Of a DNA stretch of 64,000 bases, positions 46,701-56,117 are shown in pieces. The position numbers were made by a program, and so were the translations under genes. Origin of the DNA: Actinomycetota bacterium (GTDB taxonomy: Bacteria; Actinomycetota; Actinomycetes; Actinomycetales; Microbacteriaceae); contig JAIUOH010000006.1 in NCBI GenBank assembly GCA_020161315.1, forward strand, positions 1 to 64,000. Reading direction: 5' to 3'. The notes below the pieces were generated by a model that saw only the letters and a program-made list of their open reading frames with translations, was not told the origin of the DNA and did not search any database. Each line of letters opens with the position of its first letter. The stretch's first letter is position 1.

Positions 46701-47819
46701 ATGGCCGACATCACCATTCCCGCTGCCCTCTTGCCCGCCGACGGACGATTTGGCTGCGGCCCGTCGAAGGTGCGTGACGAGCAGATCGCTTTTCTCGCTT
46801 CGCTGCAGCCCTCGGTGCTTGGCACCTCGCACCGTCAGGCACCCGCAAAGAACCTCGTTGGCAGCGTTCGCGAAGGGCTCGCCGAGCTCTTCCGCGCACC
46901 CGAGGGCTACGAGGTGCTGCTCGCTAACGGCGGCGCAACCACGTTCTGGGATACCGCGGTGCACTCGCTCATCGAGCGCCGCAGCCAGCACCTCGCGTTT
47001 GGTGAGTTCGGCGCAAAGTTTGGCACCGCGGCTGCCGCGGCTCCGTGGCTCGAGGCACCTGACGTTCGCAAGGCAGACGCGGGATCGCGCAGCGAAGCTG
47101 CACCCATCGATGGCATCGACGTCTACGCGTACCCGCAAAACGAGACCTCGACTGGTGTGATGGCCGAGGTGCGCCGCGTGCACGGCGACGCCGGCGCGCT
47201 CACCGTGGTCGACGCGACGAGCGCCGCGGGCGGCCTCGACTTCGACGCGTCAGAGACCGACGTCTACTACTTCTCACCGCAGAAGAACTTCGCGAGCGAC
47301 GGCGGTATCTGGTTCGCACTCGTCTCGCCCGCGGCAATCGAGCGCATCGAGCGCATCGCTGCGTCGGGCCGCTACATTCCCGAGACGCTCAGCCTCGCTG
47401 GCGCGGTTGCGAACTCGCGCCAGAATCAGACGCTGAACACCCCTGCCCTCGCGCCGCTCGCAATGATGGACGAGCAGGTGCGCTGGATGAACGCAAACGG
47501 CGGCCTCTCATGGGCTGCCGCCCGCACCGCCGAGAGCGCTGCTGTGCTCTACGACTGGGCCGAGCGCACTTCTGTGGCGACACCGTTTGTGGCCGATGCC
47601 GCACACCGTTCGAACGTCGTCGTAACGATCGACTTCGACGAGAGCATTGACGCAGCCGCGATCTCCGCGGCGTTGCGCGCAAACGGCATCGTCGACACTG
47701 ACCCGTACCGCAAGCTGGGCCGCAACCAGCTGCGCATTGCGACCTTCACGGCGATCGAGCCAGACGACGTGCGCGCGCTCACCGGCTGCATCGACTACGT
47801 GCTCGAGCGCCTCAGCTAA
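46701..47819 (+). CDS. serC: Phosphoserine aminotransferase
   Basis: 372 residues. PLP enzyme of serine synthesis, converting 3-phosphohydroxypyruvate and glutamate to phosphoserine. The start (FGCGPSKVRDEQIAFLASL), the region VLLANGGATTFWDTAV and the PLP-lysine block YYFSPQKNFASDGGIWF are the actinobacterial SerC pattern. Leaderless ATG. A large imperfect hairpin follows 16 bp past the stop. Confidence 0.95.
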   Translation: MADITIPAALLPADGRFGCGPSKVRDEQIAFLASLQPSVLGTSHRQAPAKNLVGSVREGLAELFRAPEGYEVLLANGGATTFWDTAVHSLIERRSQHLAFGEFGAKFGTAAAAAPWLEAPDVRKADAGSRSEAAPIDGIDVYAYPQNETSTGVMAEVRRVHGDAGALTVVDATSAAGGLDFDASETDVYYFSPQKNFASDGGIWFALVSPAAIERIERIAASGRYIPETLSLAGAVANSRQNQTLNTPALAPLAMMDEQVRWMNANGGLSWAAARTAESAAVLYDWAERTSVATPFVADAAHRSNVVVTIDFDESIDAAAISAALRANGIVDTDPYRKLGRNQLRIATFTAIEPDDVRALTGCIDYVLERLS

Positions 47820-47835
47820 TCGCACTACCTACAGT

Positions 47836-47912
47836 GAATGTATATATGGCTAGCGAATGCGCCCCAAAAATACCGTTTGTAAGGGGCACATTCGCTAGCT
47901 CCATATACACTC
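47836..47912 (+). terminator. Large imperfect inverted repeat after serC
   Basis: 47836-47865 and 47883-47912 form about 25 pairs with a small bulge, sharing the core gctagcgaatg(c/t)gcccc. The loop is A/T-rich (aaaaataccgtttgtaa). It probably ends serC and/or the convergent DUF3027 transcript. Confidence 0.7.
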
Positions 47913-48016
47913 GGCGAGCCGACCCTCGTGGTTTCACAATCGCTGAGGTAACCTCAGTGGGCCGAACTCAGTAAGCGGAGCCCAGTGGGGCGCATCAGCG
48001 AGCCGAAGCGACCGAA

Positions 48017-48925
48017 CTACTCTTCTTCGTCGTCGTGCTCGAAGTCGACCTCGTCGTGCGAGTGATCGTGCAGGTCGTGCTCGTCCATCTCGGTGAAGCC
48101 GTCTTCGTCGGCGTCATCTTCGTCGGTGTCATCATCATCATCTGCATCAGCGTCGTCTGAGAGGTCGTCGGCCTCATCGTCGTCATCAGATTCTTCGGAG
48201 TCGTCGTCTTCGTCAAGGTCGACGCCGTCGATCTCGTCGTCGAAGTCACTGAAGTCGTTCTCGAGCAGATCTTCGTCTGGCTCAACATCGTCTTCTTCGG
48301 TGAGCTCGGCGGCAGCGGCCTCAGCCTCGGCTGCCTCTTCAACTGCCTGGCGCGCCTGTGCCTCACGGTACTGCGCGAGGCGCACCGACCACGGCACCCA
48401 CTCGGGTGCGGTCACCGCACCGGCACCGGGCAGCAGCTCGACCTCGAGCACGTTGACGGGTGATTCTTCGTCGACGCGCGAGAGGGTGGCAGCCCAGCGC
48501 CAGCCAGGGTAGCCAGGCAGGCGGCACTCAAAATAGAGCGTCAGCACGTGCTGTTCATGCACCTCGTGGCCGTCTTCGGCACCGATAGTCTGCGCTTCGG
48601 TGATCTCGGCGAGCGCTTGCCGGGCAACGTCGCGCGACGCGAGCAGCACCTCGTCTGGCTCAAACACGATCGGCTCGGACTCAGCAACAACCTCGGCCTC
48701 GGCGGCTTCAGCGGCTACCTCAGCTGGCTCGACCAACTCATCCGCGCCGACGACCACTTCGGAGCCCTCGACAGGCTCAACATCCGAGGGCTCGTCTAGC
48801 GGCTCAGCTGCCGAAGCTTCGCTCATCTCGACAGGCTCGATGGGCAAAGCAGCAGCTTCACCGGTCACCTCAGCCTCAACGACCTCGACCACTTCAGGCT
48901 GCACTTCTTCAGGCAACTCAGACAT
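48017..48925 (-). CDS. DUF3027 family protein with strongly acidic ends
   Basis: 302 residues. An acidic, low-complexity N-terminus (about 1-85) is followed by the DUF3027 core (about 95-190; HEVHEQHVLTLYFECRLPGYPGW and APEWVPWSVRLAQYREAQ), then about 90 residues of nearly pure Asp/Glu with a final His-rich stretch (HDLHDHSHDEVDFEHDD). The role of DUF3027 is unknown; it is often paired with cold-shock genes. It overlaps the csp gene by 8 nt. Confidence 0.85.
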   Translation of the reverse strand: MSELPEEVQPEVVEVVEAEVTGEAAALPIEPVEMSEASAAEPLDEPSDVEPVEGSEVVVGADELVEPAEVAAEAAEAEVVAESEPIVFEPDEVLLASRDVARQALAEITEAQTIGAEDGHEVHEQHVLTLYFECRLPGYPGWRWAATLSRVDEESPVNVLEVELLPGAGAVTAPEWVPWSVRLAQYREAQARQAVEEAAEAEAAAAELTEEDDVEPDEDLLENDFSDFDDEIDGVDLDEDDDSEESDDDDEADDLSDDADADDDDDTDEDDADEDGFTEMDEHDLHDHSHDEVDFEHDDEEE

Positions 48926-49295
48926 CGAAGTCGTCCGCCACGCGGCGCAGCATGGTTGCGAGCTGACGTGATCCTTGTCGCTCTGGGTACTGGCCATGCT
49001 TCAAACGGCCGCCGACCGCGTCAAGCAACTTCACGAGATCTTCGATAATGATCGCCATCTCGTCTGCAGACTTGCGGTCGCGCTTCGCGGCGCGCGGGGT
49101 GTCGAGCACGCGCACCGAGAGCGCCTGCGGGCCGCGACGTCCGTCGGCTACCCCATACTCGAGCCGGGTGCCCTGAGTCACCTCGGTACCTTCGGGCAGC
49201 ACCGAAGCGTGCAAGAAGACCTGCTCGCCGTCGTCGCCCTGAATGAACCCGAAGCCCTTTTCTTCGTCGTAGAACCTGACCTTGCCGGTGGGCAT
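48918..49295 (-). CDS. Cold-shock domain protein with C-terminal extension
   Basis: 125 residues. A cold-shock domain at 1-67 carries RNP1 KGFGFI and RNP2-like VFLHASV, binding single-stranded RNA/DNA. About 55 further residues form a helical extension (MAIIIEDLVKLLDAVGGRL), a form common in actinobacteria. AAAGGA lies before the ATG. It ends 8 nt inside the DUF3027 gene, so the two are coupled. Confidence 0.92.
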   Translation of the reverse strand: MPTGKVRFYDEEKGFGFIQGDDGEQVFLHASVLPEGTEVTQGTRLEYGVADGRRGPQALSVRVLDTPRAAKRDRKSADEMAIIIEDLVKLLDAVGGRLKHGQYPERQGSRQLATMLRRVADDFDV

Positions 49296-49483
49296 GCCTG
49301 TTCCTTTCCGGCGCAACCGCGCCGCACACTCGCGGGGCAAAACACCCCTATTACCTTCGTAGAGTCTATCCGCCCTGCCCCTGAGACCCCTGCCCCAAGC
49401 ATTCGGGTCACAAAAGCACGGTGTTGACCGCCTGCGACCATGCCTTTCTGACCCGGATTTGGGTGTGTGTGTGTAGGTGCGCG

Positions 49484-49546
49484 GGCTGGGCTGGTGGGTT
49501 GGGTCGGCGGGGCGGGGTCAAGGGTTGGGTTGGGTTGGGTTGGGTT
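49484..49546 (+). other. G-quadruplex candidate with (GGGTT)5
   Basis: The G-rich spacer includes five exact GGGTT units (49522-49546), preceded by more G-runs (ggggcgggg, gggttggg). Four or more G3 runs with 2-nt loops can form a parallel quadruplex. It lies 28 bp beyond the stop of the LysR gene. Confidence 0.8.
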
Positions 49547-49573
49547 CAGTCGCAGCGCGGGATCGGCCAGGCC

Positions 49574-50488
49574 TCACCCCGCCACAAGCAGATCGGCCTC
49601 GCGCTGCAGTGCCTCGCGCACGGCGGCGAGCGCCGGGTGCTCACCACTTGAGACTCGCAGCGCCGTGAACACCTCGCGCCGTGGCCTACCCGGCAGTTCG
49701 ACGAGGCGCAACCGGTGCGCCGCACCAATATGTACGAGGCCCGGCAAGAGCGCCACCGCGTTGCCCGTCTCGATGAGCCGCACGTGCGCCTGCAGGTCTG
49801 CGGTCTCGTAGCGCACGTCGGGCTCAAAGCCCGCGCTGCGGCAGACCTGCTCGGCCCAGTGACGCGACGCCGCGCCGCGCGGCTCCATGACCCATGGCAG
49901 CTCGGCCGCATCGGCGAGTGAGGCGGCCCTGTCGAAGGCCGCGTCGCCCGCTCCCTCGACGGGCAGCGCGAGGCGAATCGGGTCGCTCGCAAGCGGCTCA
50001 CGGTCGAGCCCAACGAAGTGCGCCGCCGCATGGCCCGGGTACTGCTCTGCCACCACAAGATCGAAGCCGCGCGCCCAGGTGTCGTGCAGCGCGGTCTCTG
50101 GCTCGTGCTGCACCATCTCGACGCGCAGCCGCGGGTGTTCGGCGCGCAGCCGCTTCAGCGCCGCGGGCATCATCGCGAGTAGCGCGGTTTGAAACACCGC
50201 GAGCCGCACCGTGCCTGCCACCTCGGCGTGGCTCACGTGCAACGCCGCTTCGGCACGTTCAAGGCCTGCGAGCAGCTCTTCGGTCTCTGACACGAGCGTC
50301 GACCCGGCAGCGGTGAGTTCAAGCGTGCGACCCACCTTGCGCAGCAGCGGCACCCCCGCCTCGCGCTCGAGCAGCGCGAGCTGCTGCGAGACCGCCGAGG
50401 GGCTGTAGTTCAGGGCCTCCGCGACCGCGGCGACGGTGCCGCGAGCGCTGAGCTCCCACAGCAGCCTGAGCCGCTTCATGTCGAGCAT
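49574..50488 (-). CDS. LysR family transcriptional regulator, probably for putA
   Basis: 304 residues. N-terminal HTH (LRLLWELSARGTVAAVAEALNYSPSAVSQQLALLEREAGVPL) and a C-terminal effector domain. ATG 50488 has GGGAG five bases upstream. It diverges from putA over 218 bp of AT-rich DNA, the usual position for a LysR-type regulator activating the adjacent gene, so proline or its product is the likely effector. Confidence 0.88.
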   Translation of the reverse strand: MLDMKRLRLLWELSARGTVAAVAEALNYSPSAVSQQLALLEREAGVPLLRKVGRTLELTAAGSTLVSETEELLAGLERAEAALHVSHAEVAGTVRLAVFQTALLAMMPAALKRLRAEHPRLRVEMVQHEPETALHDTWARGFDLVVAEQYPGHAAAHFVGLDREPLASDPIRLALPVEGAGDAAFDRAASLADAAELPWVMEPRGAASRHWAEQVCRSAGFEPDVRYETADLQAHVRLIETGNAVALLPGLVHIGAAHRLRLVELPGRPRREVFTALRVSSGEHPALAAVREALQREADLLVAG

Positions 50489-50706
50489 TCGCACTCCCTT
50501 AAATCATTCACTATTTCTTCACATTATTCCACGGAAAGAGTTGCTTTACTTCATGCTTTGCGAGCGCCACACTTGCATCAGCAAGAGAAAGATCCGCGCT
50601 GATCCCACGCTGCAACATCGCGAGCACATCGCGACGAAAGCCGCCTAAGAAAACCGCAAACACAACGCACAGCGCGGATCCTCGCAGACACACCGAAAGG
50701 CCAGCC

Positions 50707-53700
50707 ATGACGAGCACCACCGACCCGAACGTACGCCCGCAGCAGCTCGCAGACGATGCCATCGCGCTCGTGCGCCGCTGGCTCGCAGAGGCCGCAGAGG
50801 TGCCGGCCGACGCCTCGGCAGCCCGCCTCGCCGGCGTACTGAAAGACCCGAACGGTCTCGACTTCACCGTCAGCTTCGTCGACGGTGTCGTGCGCCCCGA
50901 AGACCTCGATGCCGCAGCGAGCAAGCTGAAGCAGCTCGTACCGCTCACCCCGCAGTTCTTGCCCGCGCCGATGCGCGGCGCAATCGGCCTCGGTGGTGCC
51001 TTCGCGAAGCCCATGCCCGGCGTCGTTGTGCCGATCGCCCGCAAGGTGCTGCGCCAGATGGTGAGCCACCTCATCATCGACGCAACCGACGCCAAGCTCG
51101 GCCCGGCCATCGCGAAGATCAAGAAAGACGACGTCAGCCTCAACATCAACCTGCTCGGCGAGGCGATTCTCGGCCAGCACGAGGCCGAGCGTCGCCTGGC
51201 TGGCACCCACAAGCTGCTCGCGCGCCCCGACGTCGACTACGTGTCGATCAAGGTGTCGTCGACCGTCGCGCCGCACAACCACTGGGCGTTCGACGAGGCT
51301 GTGAAGCACATTGAAGATCAGTTGCTGCCGCTCTTCGAGAAGGCGAACGCTGCGTCGCCCAAGAAGTTCATCAACCTCGACATGGAAGAGTACAAGGATC
51401 TCGACCTGACGCTCGCCGTCTTCACCGGGATTCTCAACCGCCCCGAGTTCAAAGATCTCGCGGCCGGCATCGTGCTGCAGGCCTACCTGCCCGACGCGCT
51501 CGGCGCGATGATGAAGCTGCAGGAGTGGGCCGCGGCCCGCGTCGAAAACGGCGGCGCGCCCATCAAGGTGCGCGTCGTGAAGGGCGCAAACCTGCCAATG
51601 GAGCTCGTCGACGCCGCCATTCACGGCTGGCCCGCAGCGACCTGGGGCTCAAAGCAAGACAGTGACACCAGCTACAAGGCGGTGCTCGACTACTCGCTGC
51701 ACCCCGACCGCGTGAAGAACGTGCGCATCGGCGTTGCCGGCCACAACCTCTTTGACGTGGCGCTCGCGTGGCTGCTCGCGAAGGCGCGCGGCGCCGAGGC
51801 CGGCATCGAGTTCGAGATGCTGCTCGGCATGGCGACCGGACAGGCTGAGGCGGTCAAGCGCGAGGTTGGCAAGCTGCTGCTGTACGTGCCCGTCGTGCAC
51901 CCTGCCGAGTTCGACGTCGCGATCGCCTACTTGATTCGCCGCCTCGAAGAGGGCGCGAGCCAAGAGAATTTCATGTCTGCCGTGTTCGAGCTCAACGAGA
52001 ACGCGCCGCTGTTCGAGCGCGAGAAGACCCGCTTTCTCGCGTCGCTCGACGATCTGGCAGCGATCACCGGTGACGGCACCGTCGCGTCGTACGCGGTTCC
52101 GGCACCGAACCGCCTCCAGGATCGCCGCGCCTACGACGTTGCAGGTGTCGAGGGGCGTGTCGAGGCACTCGTAGCTGCCGGCCGGGTCGGCGAGTTCGAA
52201 AACGCGCCCGACACCGACCCCGACCTGCCGGGCAACCGCGCGTGGGGCCGTGAGATCTCGGAGCGCATGGTGTCGTCTGAGCTCGGCAACGCGCTCGTCG
52301 CTGAGGCCCTCGTACCCGATGCCGCCGCCCTCGAGACCGTGATCGCTCGCGGCGTGGCAGCGGCCGACGGCTGGCAGGCGCTCGGCGCCGACGAGCGCGC
52401 TCGCATTCTGTACCGCGCTGGCGAGAAGCTCGAAGAGAAGCGCGCGCAGTTGCTCGAGGTGATGGGCTCGGAGTGCGGCAAGACCCTCGACCAGGGCGAC
52501 CCAGAGGTCAGCGAGGCCATCGACTTCGCGAACTACTACGCCATGCTCGGCCAGCTGCTCGAGCAGGTTGACGGCGCGAAGCCGGTGCACCAGAAGCTTG
52601 TCGCCGTGATTCCGCCGTGGAACTTCCCGACTGCTATTCCCGCCGGCGGCGCCCTCGCGGGCCTCGCCTCGGGCGCATCGGTCATCATCAAGCCAGCCTC
52701 GAACTCGGCCCGCTCGGGCGCGATGATGGTCGAGGCGCTGTGGGAGGCCGGCGTGCCCCGCGATGTGCTGCAGCTCGTGCAGTTCGCAGACCGCGAGCTC
52801 GGCTCGAAACTCGTCGCAGACCCCCGCGTTGATCGCCTGATTCTCACTGGCGCGTACGAGACCGCGGTCGCTTTCCGCGAGCTGCGCCAGGATCTGCCGA
52901 TTCTCGCCGAGACCAGCGGCAAGAACGCGATCATCGTGACCCCGAACGCCGACCTCGATCTCGCTGCGAAAGACGTCGCGCTTTCGGCCTTCGGCCACGC
53001 CGGCCAGAAGTGCTCGGCCGCCTCACTCGTGATCCTCGTCGGCTCGGTCGCGACCTCGAAGCGCTTCCGCGGCCAGCTGATCGACGCGGTGAAGTCACTG
53101 CGCGTCGGCACCCCCGACAGCCTCGAGACACAGATGGGCACTATCATCACCGCGCCCTCGGGCAAGCTGCTGCGTGGTCTGACCACGCTCGGTGCGGGCG
53201 AGAGCTGGCTCGTGAAGCCCGAGCCGCTCGAGAGCGACAGCCCCCTTGCACGCGACAAGAACGGCGAGAACAAGCTGTGGAGCCCCGGGGTGCGCGACGG
53301 CGTGCAGCGCGGCAGCGAGTACCACATGACCGAGTACTTCGGCCCGATTCTCGGCATCATGACCGCGAAGACCCTCGACGAGGCGATCGACATGGTCAAC
53401 GAGATCGACTACGGCCTCACCAGCGGACTGCACTCGCTCGACCGCGGCGACATCGACCTGTGGCTGCGTCGCGTGCAGGCGGGCAACGCCTACATCAACC
53501 GCGGCATTACCGGCGCGATCGTGCGCCGCCAGTCGTTCGGCGGCTGGAAGAAGTCGGCAATCGGCGCGGGCACCAAGGCCGGTGGCCCGAACTATCTGCA
53601 CGGCCTGGTCGACTGGGTCGATGCGCCGGTCGCGTCCGAGCTGCGCGCCCCGCGCCCCGCGGTCGCACCGCTGCTCACCGCCGCACAGCAGGCGGGTGTC

Positions 53701-54273
53701 GTGGGCGACGACCTCGAGTGGCTGCGCACCGCGCTCGGCTCTGACGCCGCTGCGTGGGACGACGAGTTCGGTGTCGCACGCGATGCCTCGCAGCTCGGTA
53801 TCGAGCGCAACGTGCTGCGCTACCTGCCCGTGCCCGTCACGGTGCGCGCGGCGGCAGACGCATCGATCGCCCACGTCGTGCGCGAACTCGGCGCGGCCCT
53901 CGCGGCCGGCGCAAAGCCCGAGCTCAGCACTCCGGTCGCGCTGCCAGCAGCCGTCGCAAATGCACTCGGCGCTGCGGGTATCACGGTGCACTTCGACGAC
54001 GACGCAGCCTGGGCAGCACGCGTCACCCGCCTCGCAGCGAAGCAGGGCGCGCAGGCGAGCGCCCGCGTGCGCATCGTGGCAGGCGCATCTCGCGAGACTG
54101 TGGTTGCCGACGCTTACGGAGCGACCGCGGGCAAGCCCGACGTCGCGGTCTACGGCGGCGAGGTCGTCTCGGCCGGTCGCGTCGAAATGCTGCCATACCT
54201 GCACGAGCAGGCGGTATCGATCACCGCGCACCGCTTCGGTACCCCGAACAAGCTCAGCGAGGGCCTGATCTAG
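50707..54273 (+). CDS. putA: Bifunctional proline dehydrogenase / glutamate-semialdehyde dehydrogenase
   Basis: 1188 residues. It oxidises proline to glutamate in two steps. FAD-binding proline dehydrogenase at about 60-460 (AYLPDALGAMMKLQEWA; IRRLEEGASQENFMS), then aldehyde dehydrogenase at about 520-1010 with Glu735 (LAETSGKNA) and Cys769 (GHAGQKCSAAS). A C-terminal domain of about 170 residues follows and lacks an obvious motif. GAAAGG precedes the ATG. It feeds the proline-centred genes downstream. Confidence 0.96.
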   Translation: MTSTTDPNVRPQQLADDAIALVRRWLAEAAEVPADASAARLAGVLKDPNGLDFTVSFVDGVVRPEDLDAAASKLKQLVPLTPQFLPAPMRGAIGLGGAFAKPMPGVVVPIARKVLRQMVSHLIIDATDAKLGPAIAKIKKDDVSLNINLLGEAILGQHEAERRLAGTHKLLARPDVDYVSIKVSSTVAPHNHWAFDEAVKHIEDQLLPLFEKANAASPKKFINLDMEEYKDLDLTLAVFTGILNRPEFKDLAAGIVLQAYLPDALGAMMKLQEWAAARVENGGAPIKVRVVKGANLPMELVDAAIHGWPAATWGSKQDSDTSYKAVLDYSLHPDRVKNVRIGVAGHNLFDVALAWLLAKARGAEAGIEFEMLLGMATGQAEAVKREVGKLLLYVPVVHPAEFDVAIAYLIRRLEEGASQENFMSAVFELNENAPLFEREKTRFLASLDDLAAITGDGTVASYAVPAPNRLQDRRAYDVAGVEGRVEALVAAGRVGEFENAPDTDPDLPGNRAWGREISERMVSSELGNALVAEALVPDAAALETVIARGVAAADGWQALGADERARILYRAGEKLEEKRAQLLEVMGSECGKTLDQGDPEVSEAIDFANYYAMLGQLLEQVDGAKPVHQKLVAVIPPWNFPTAIPAGGALAGLASGASVIIKPASNSARSGAMMVEALWEAGVPRDVLQLVQFADRELGSKLVADPRVDRLILTGAYETAVAFRELRQDLPILAETSGKNAIIVTPNADLDLAAKDVALSAFGHAGQKCSAASLVILVGSVATSKRFRGQLIDAVKSLRVGTPDSLETQMGTIITAPSGKLLRGLTTLGAGESWLVKPEPLESDSPLARDKNGENKLWSPGVRDGVQRGSEYHMTEYFGPILGIMTAKTLDEAIDMVNEIDYGLTSGLHSLDRGDIDLWLRRVQAGNAYINRGITGAIVRRQSFGGWKKSAIGAGTKAGGPNYLHGLVDWVDAPVASELRAPRPAVAPLLTAAQQAGVVGDDLEWLRTALGSDAAAWDDEFGVARDASQLGIERNVLRYLPVPVTVRAAADASIAHVVRELGAALAAGAKPELSTPVALPAAVANALGAAGITVHFDDDAAWAARVTRLAAKQGAQASARVRIVAGASRETVVADAYGATAGKPDVAVYGGEVVSAGRVEMLPYLHEQAVSITAHRFGTPNKLSEGLI

Positions 54274-54313
54274 TCGCGCGTCGCTGGGTGGGGCAGCACC
54301 CAGCGCCACCGAT

Positions 54314-54344
54314 GCAGGGCCCCGGCACACCACCGGGGCCCTGC
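54314..54344 (+). terminator. Terminator after putA, 12-bp stem
   Basis: gcagggccccgg at 54314-54325 pairs exactly with 54333-54344, loop cacacca, 40 bp past the putA stop. Confidence 0.9.
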
Positions 54345-54437
54345 GCTGTTTGCGGCAGACCGCTGCTCATACCCGTGCCCGCTCGCCCGCATTGCCGCGT
54401 ACGCTAGACCAGAGAAGAGATTCGAGGAGGCACGAAG

Positions 54438-54504
54438 ATGTCGGCCCATCCCCCCCACACGCCCTCTCGAGGTCGATGACCTTATCATCGTTGAGCCCTC
54501 GAAA
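54438..54504 (+). other. Out-of-frame true start of the MHS transporter, disrupted by a C7 tract
   Basis: ATG 54438 has a good site (GAGGAGG, seven bases upstream) but its frame stops after 13 codons. Removing one C from the seven at 54450-54456 joins it in frame to the transporter through EVDDLIIVEPSKMKLALRG, which matches MHS-family N-termini. The present sequence is therefore frameshifted, by real slippage or by a base-call error. Confidence 0.75.
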
Positions 54505-55947
54505 ATGAAGCTCGCACTGCGAGGCGCCTTCGTCGGCAACTTCATGGAGTGGTACGACTTCGGCATTTACGGCTACCTCGCCGTCACGATGACGAAGGTG
54601 TTCACCTCGGGTATGCCCGACTCGCTCGGCCTCACGGTGACGCTGCTCGGCTTCGCTGTGTCATTTCTGGTGCGTCCCTTCGGGGGCCTGATCCTCGGCC
54701 CCATTGGCGATCGCATCGGTCGGCAGAAGGTACTCTACTTCACCATGGCGATCATGGCGATCGCCACCGCGCTCATCGGTTTGCTGCCCTCTGCAGAGCA
54801 GGCCGGCGGCTTCTGGGTGATCATTCCGCTCTACTTGCTGAAGATGATGCAAGGGTTTTCGACGGGTGGCGAGTTCGCGGGCGCCACGACCTACGTCAGC
54901 GAGTTTTCTCCCGACAAGGATCGCGGCTACTGGGCATCGAAGCTGAACGTCGGTTCGTACCTCGGGTTCGCCGCCGGCGCCTCTGTCGTCGCGGCGACCA
55001 CCCTCATCACCGAAACGCTGCTCGGCATCGACGGTGCGATGGTCGCGTGGGGCTGGCGCATTCCGTTTTTGCTCGCGATTCCGCTCGGCGCGATCGCCAT
55101 TTACTTTCGCATGCGCATCCCTGAGCCTCCCGGGTTCGAGGAGACGCGCGAGTTGCAGCTTGCGAACCAGCCGACCGACCCTCATGACCTGCAGTACCGA
55201 CACAGCCTCGGCAGCCTGATCAGGGTGTACTGGAAACAGATTCTCATCGGCATCTCGATCGTCGCGGCCGAGGGCACCGCTGGGTATGCGCTCACGAGTT
55301 ACATGCCCACGTACCTTGAGAAAGAGCTGCAGGTCTCTAATTTGAACGCGGCGATCGCGACTGTGCCGGTGCTCGTGATCATGTCGCTGATACTGCCGAA
55401 GATCGGGCGCTGGTCCGATCGCATCGGCCGACGCAAAGTGTACTTGCTGGCCACCGGATCCTCGATCGTGCTGATGTTGCCGGCGTTTGCGATTCTACAA
55501 ACCGCGCCGCAGGCGGGCATGTGGGTCGTGTTTGTGGCCCTCGGCATCGTCGCGGTTCCCGTTGCATTCTTCGTGTCGATGACGGCGTCTGCACTGCCCG
55601 CGCTCTTCCCAACTGCCGCACGGTTCAGCGGCATGGGCATCACCTACAACATCGCCGCTTCGCTGTTCGCTGGAACGACGCCGCTCATCGCCGATCTGCT
55701 GGTGAATGCGACGCACGGCTCCGCAATCAGCCCCTTCATGCCGGCACTGTGGATCATGACGTTCTCGGTGGTCGCCGTCTTTGCCGTGCTGATGATGAAG
55801 GAGACGGCCGCCAGGCCGCTGCTCGGTTCAGTGCCGACCGTGGCGAGTCGGGCGGACGCCGAGGAACTCGTCGCGACCCAGGCCGAGAACCCGCTGCTCG
55901 ACACGAGCACCATGCCGCTTGATCTGATTCGGCCTGGGTCGGCCTAG
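54505..55947 (+). CDS. MFS transporter, metabolite:H+ symporter family (ProP-like)
   Basis: 480 residues in the readable frame, with 12 helices. Diagnostic motifs: FVGNFMEWYDFGIYGYLAV, SFLVRPFGGLILGPIGDRIGRQKVL and KMMQGFSTGGEFAGATTYVSE (MHS signature). Members import proline, betaine, dicarboxylates or shikimate by proton symport; its place beside putA suggests proline or hydroxyproline. The ATG at 54505 is internal: the true start is probably 54438 but is out of frame by one base across a poly-C run, so the gene may be switched off or mis-sequenced. Confidence 0.85.
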   Translation: MKLALRGAFVGNFMEWYDFGIYGYLAVTMTKVFTSGMPDSLGLTVTLLGFAVSFLVRPFGGLILGPIGDRIGRQKVLYFTMAIMAIATALIGLLPSAEQAGGFWVIIPLYLLKMMQGFSTGGEFAGATTYVSEFSPDKDRGYWASKLNVGSYLGFAAGASVVAATTLITETLLGIDGAMVAWGWRIPFLLAIPLGAIAIYFRMRIPEPPGFEETRELQLANQPTDPHDLQYRHSLGSLIRVYWKQILIGISIVAAEGTAGYALTSYMPTYLEKELQVSNLNAAIATVPVLVIMSLILPKIGRWSDRIGRRKVYLLATGSSIVLMLPAFAILQTAPQAGMWVVFVALGIVAVPVAFFVSMTASALPALFPTAARFSGMGITYNIAASLFAGTTPLIADLLVNATHGSAISPFMPALWIMTFSVVAVFAVLMMKETAARPLLGSVPTVASRADAEELVATQAENPLLDTSTMPLDLIRPGSA

Positions 55948-56117
55948 GCCACCTGAAACAACCGGCTGAGCGTTCTCAGCCTCGAGAGAGCTCGCTCAGA
56001 TCGACTGAGCCACTCAAGCTGGGTGCCGATCCTCGCCACACTATTCGCTCTTCATTTCCTGTAAAATGTCACATAACAATCCGGATCAGTATCGGATAGC
56101 GCAAACGGAGGACGCAG

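Noticed and set aside
47930-48016. IdeR box at ctgaggtaacctcag
   Set aside because: A short palindrome but too few matches to the TTAGGTTAG...CTAACCTAA pattern, and no promoter points from it.
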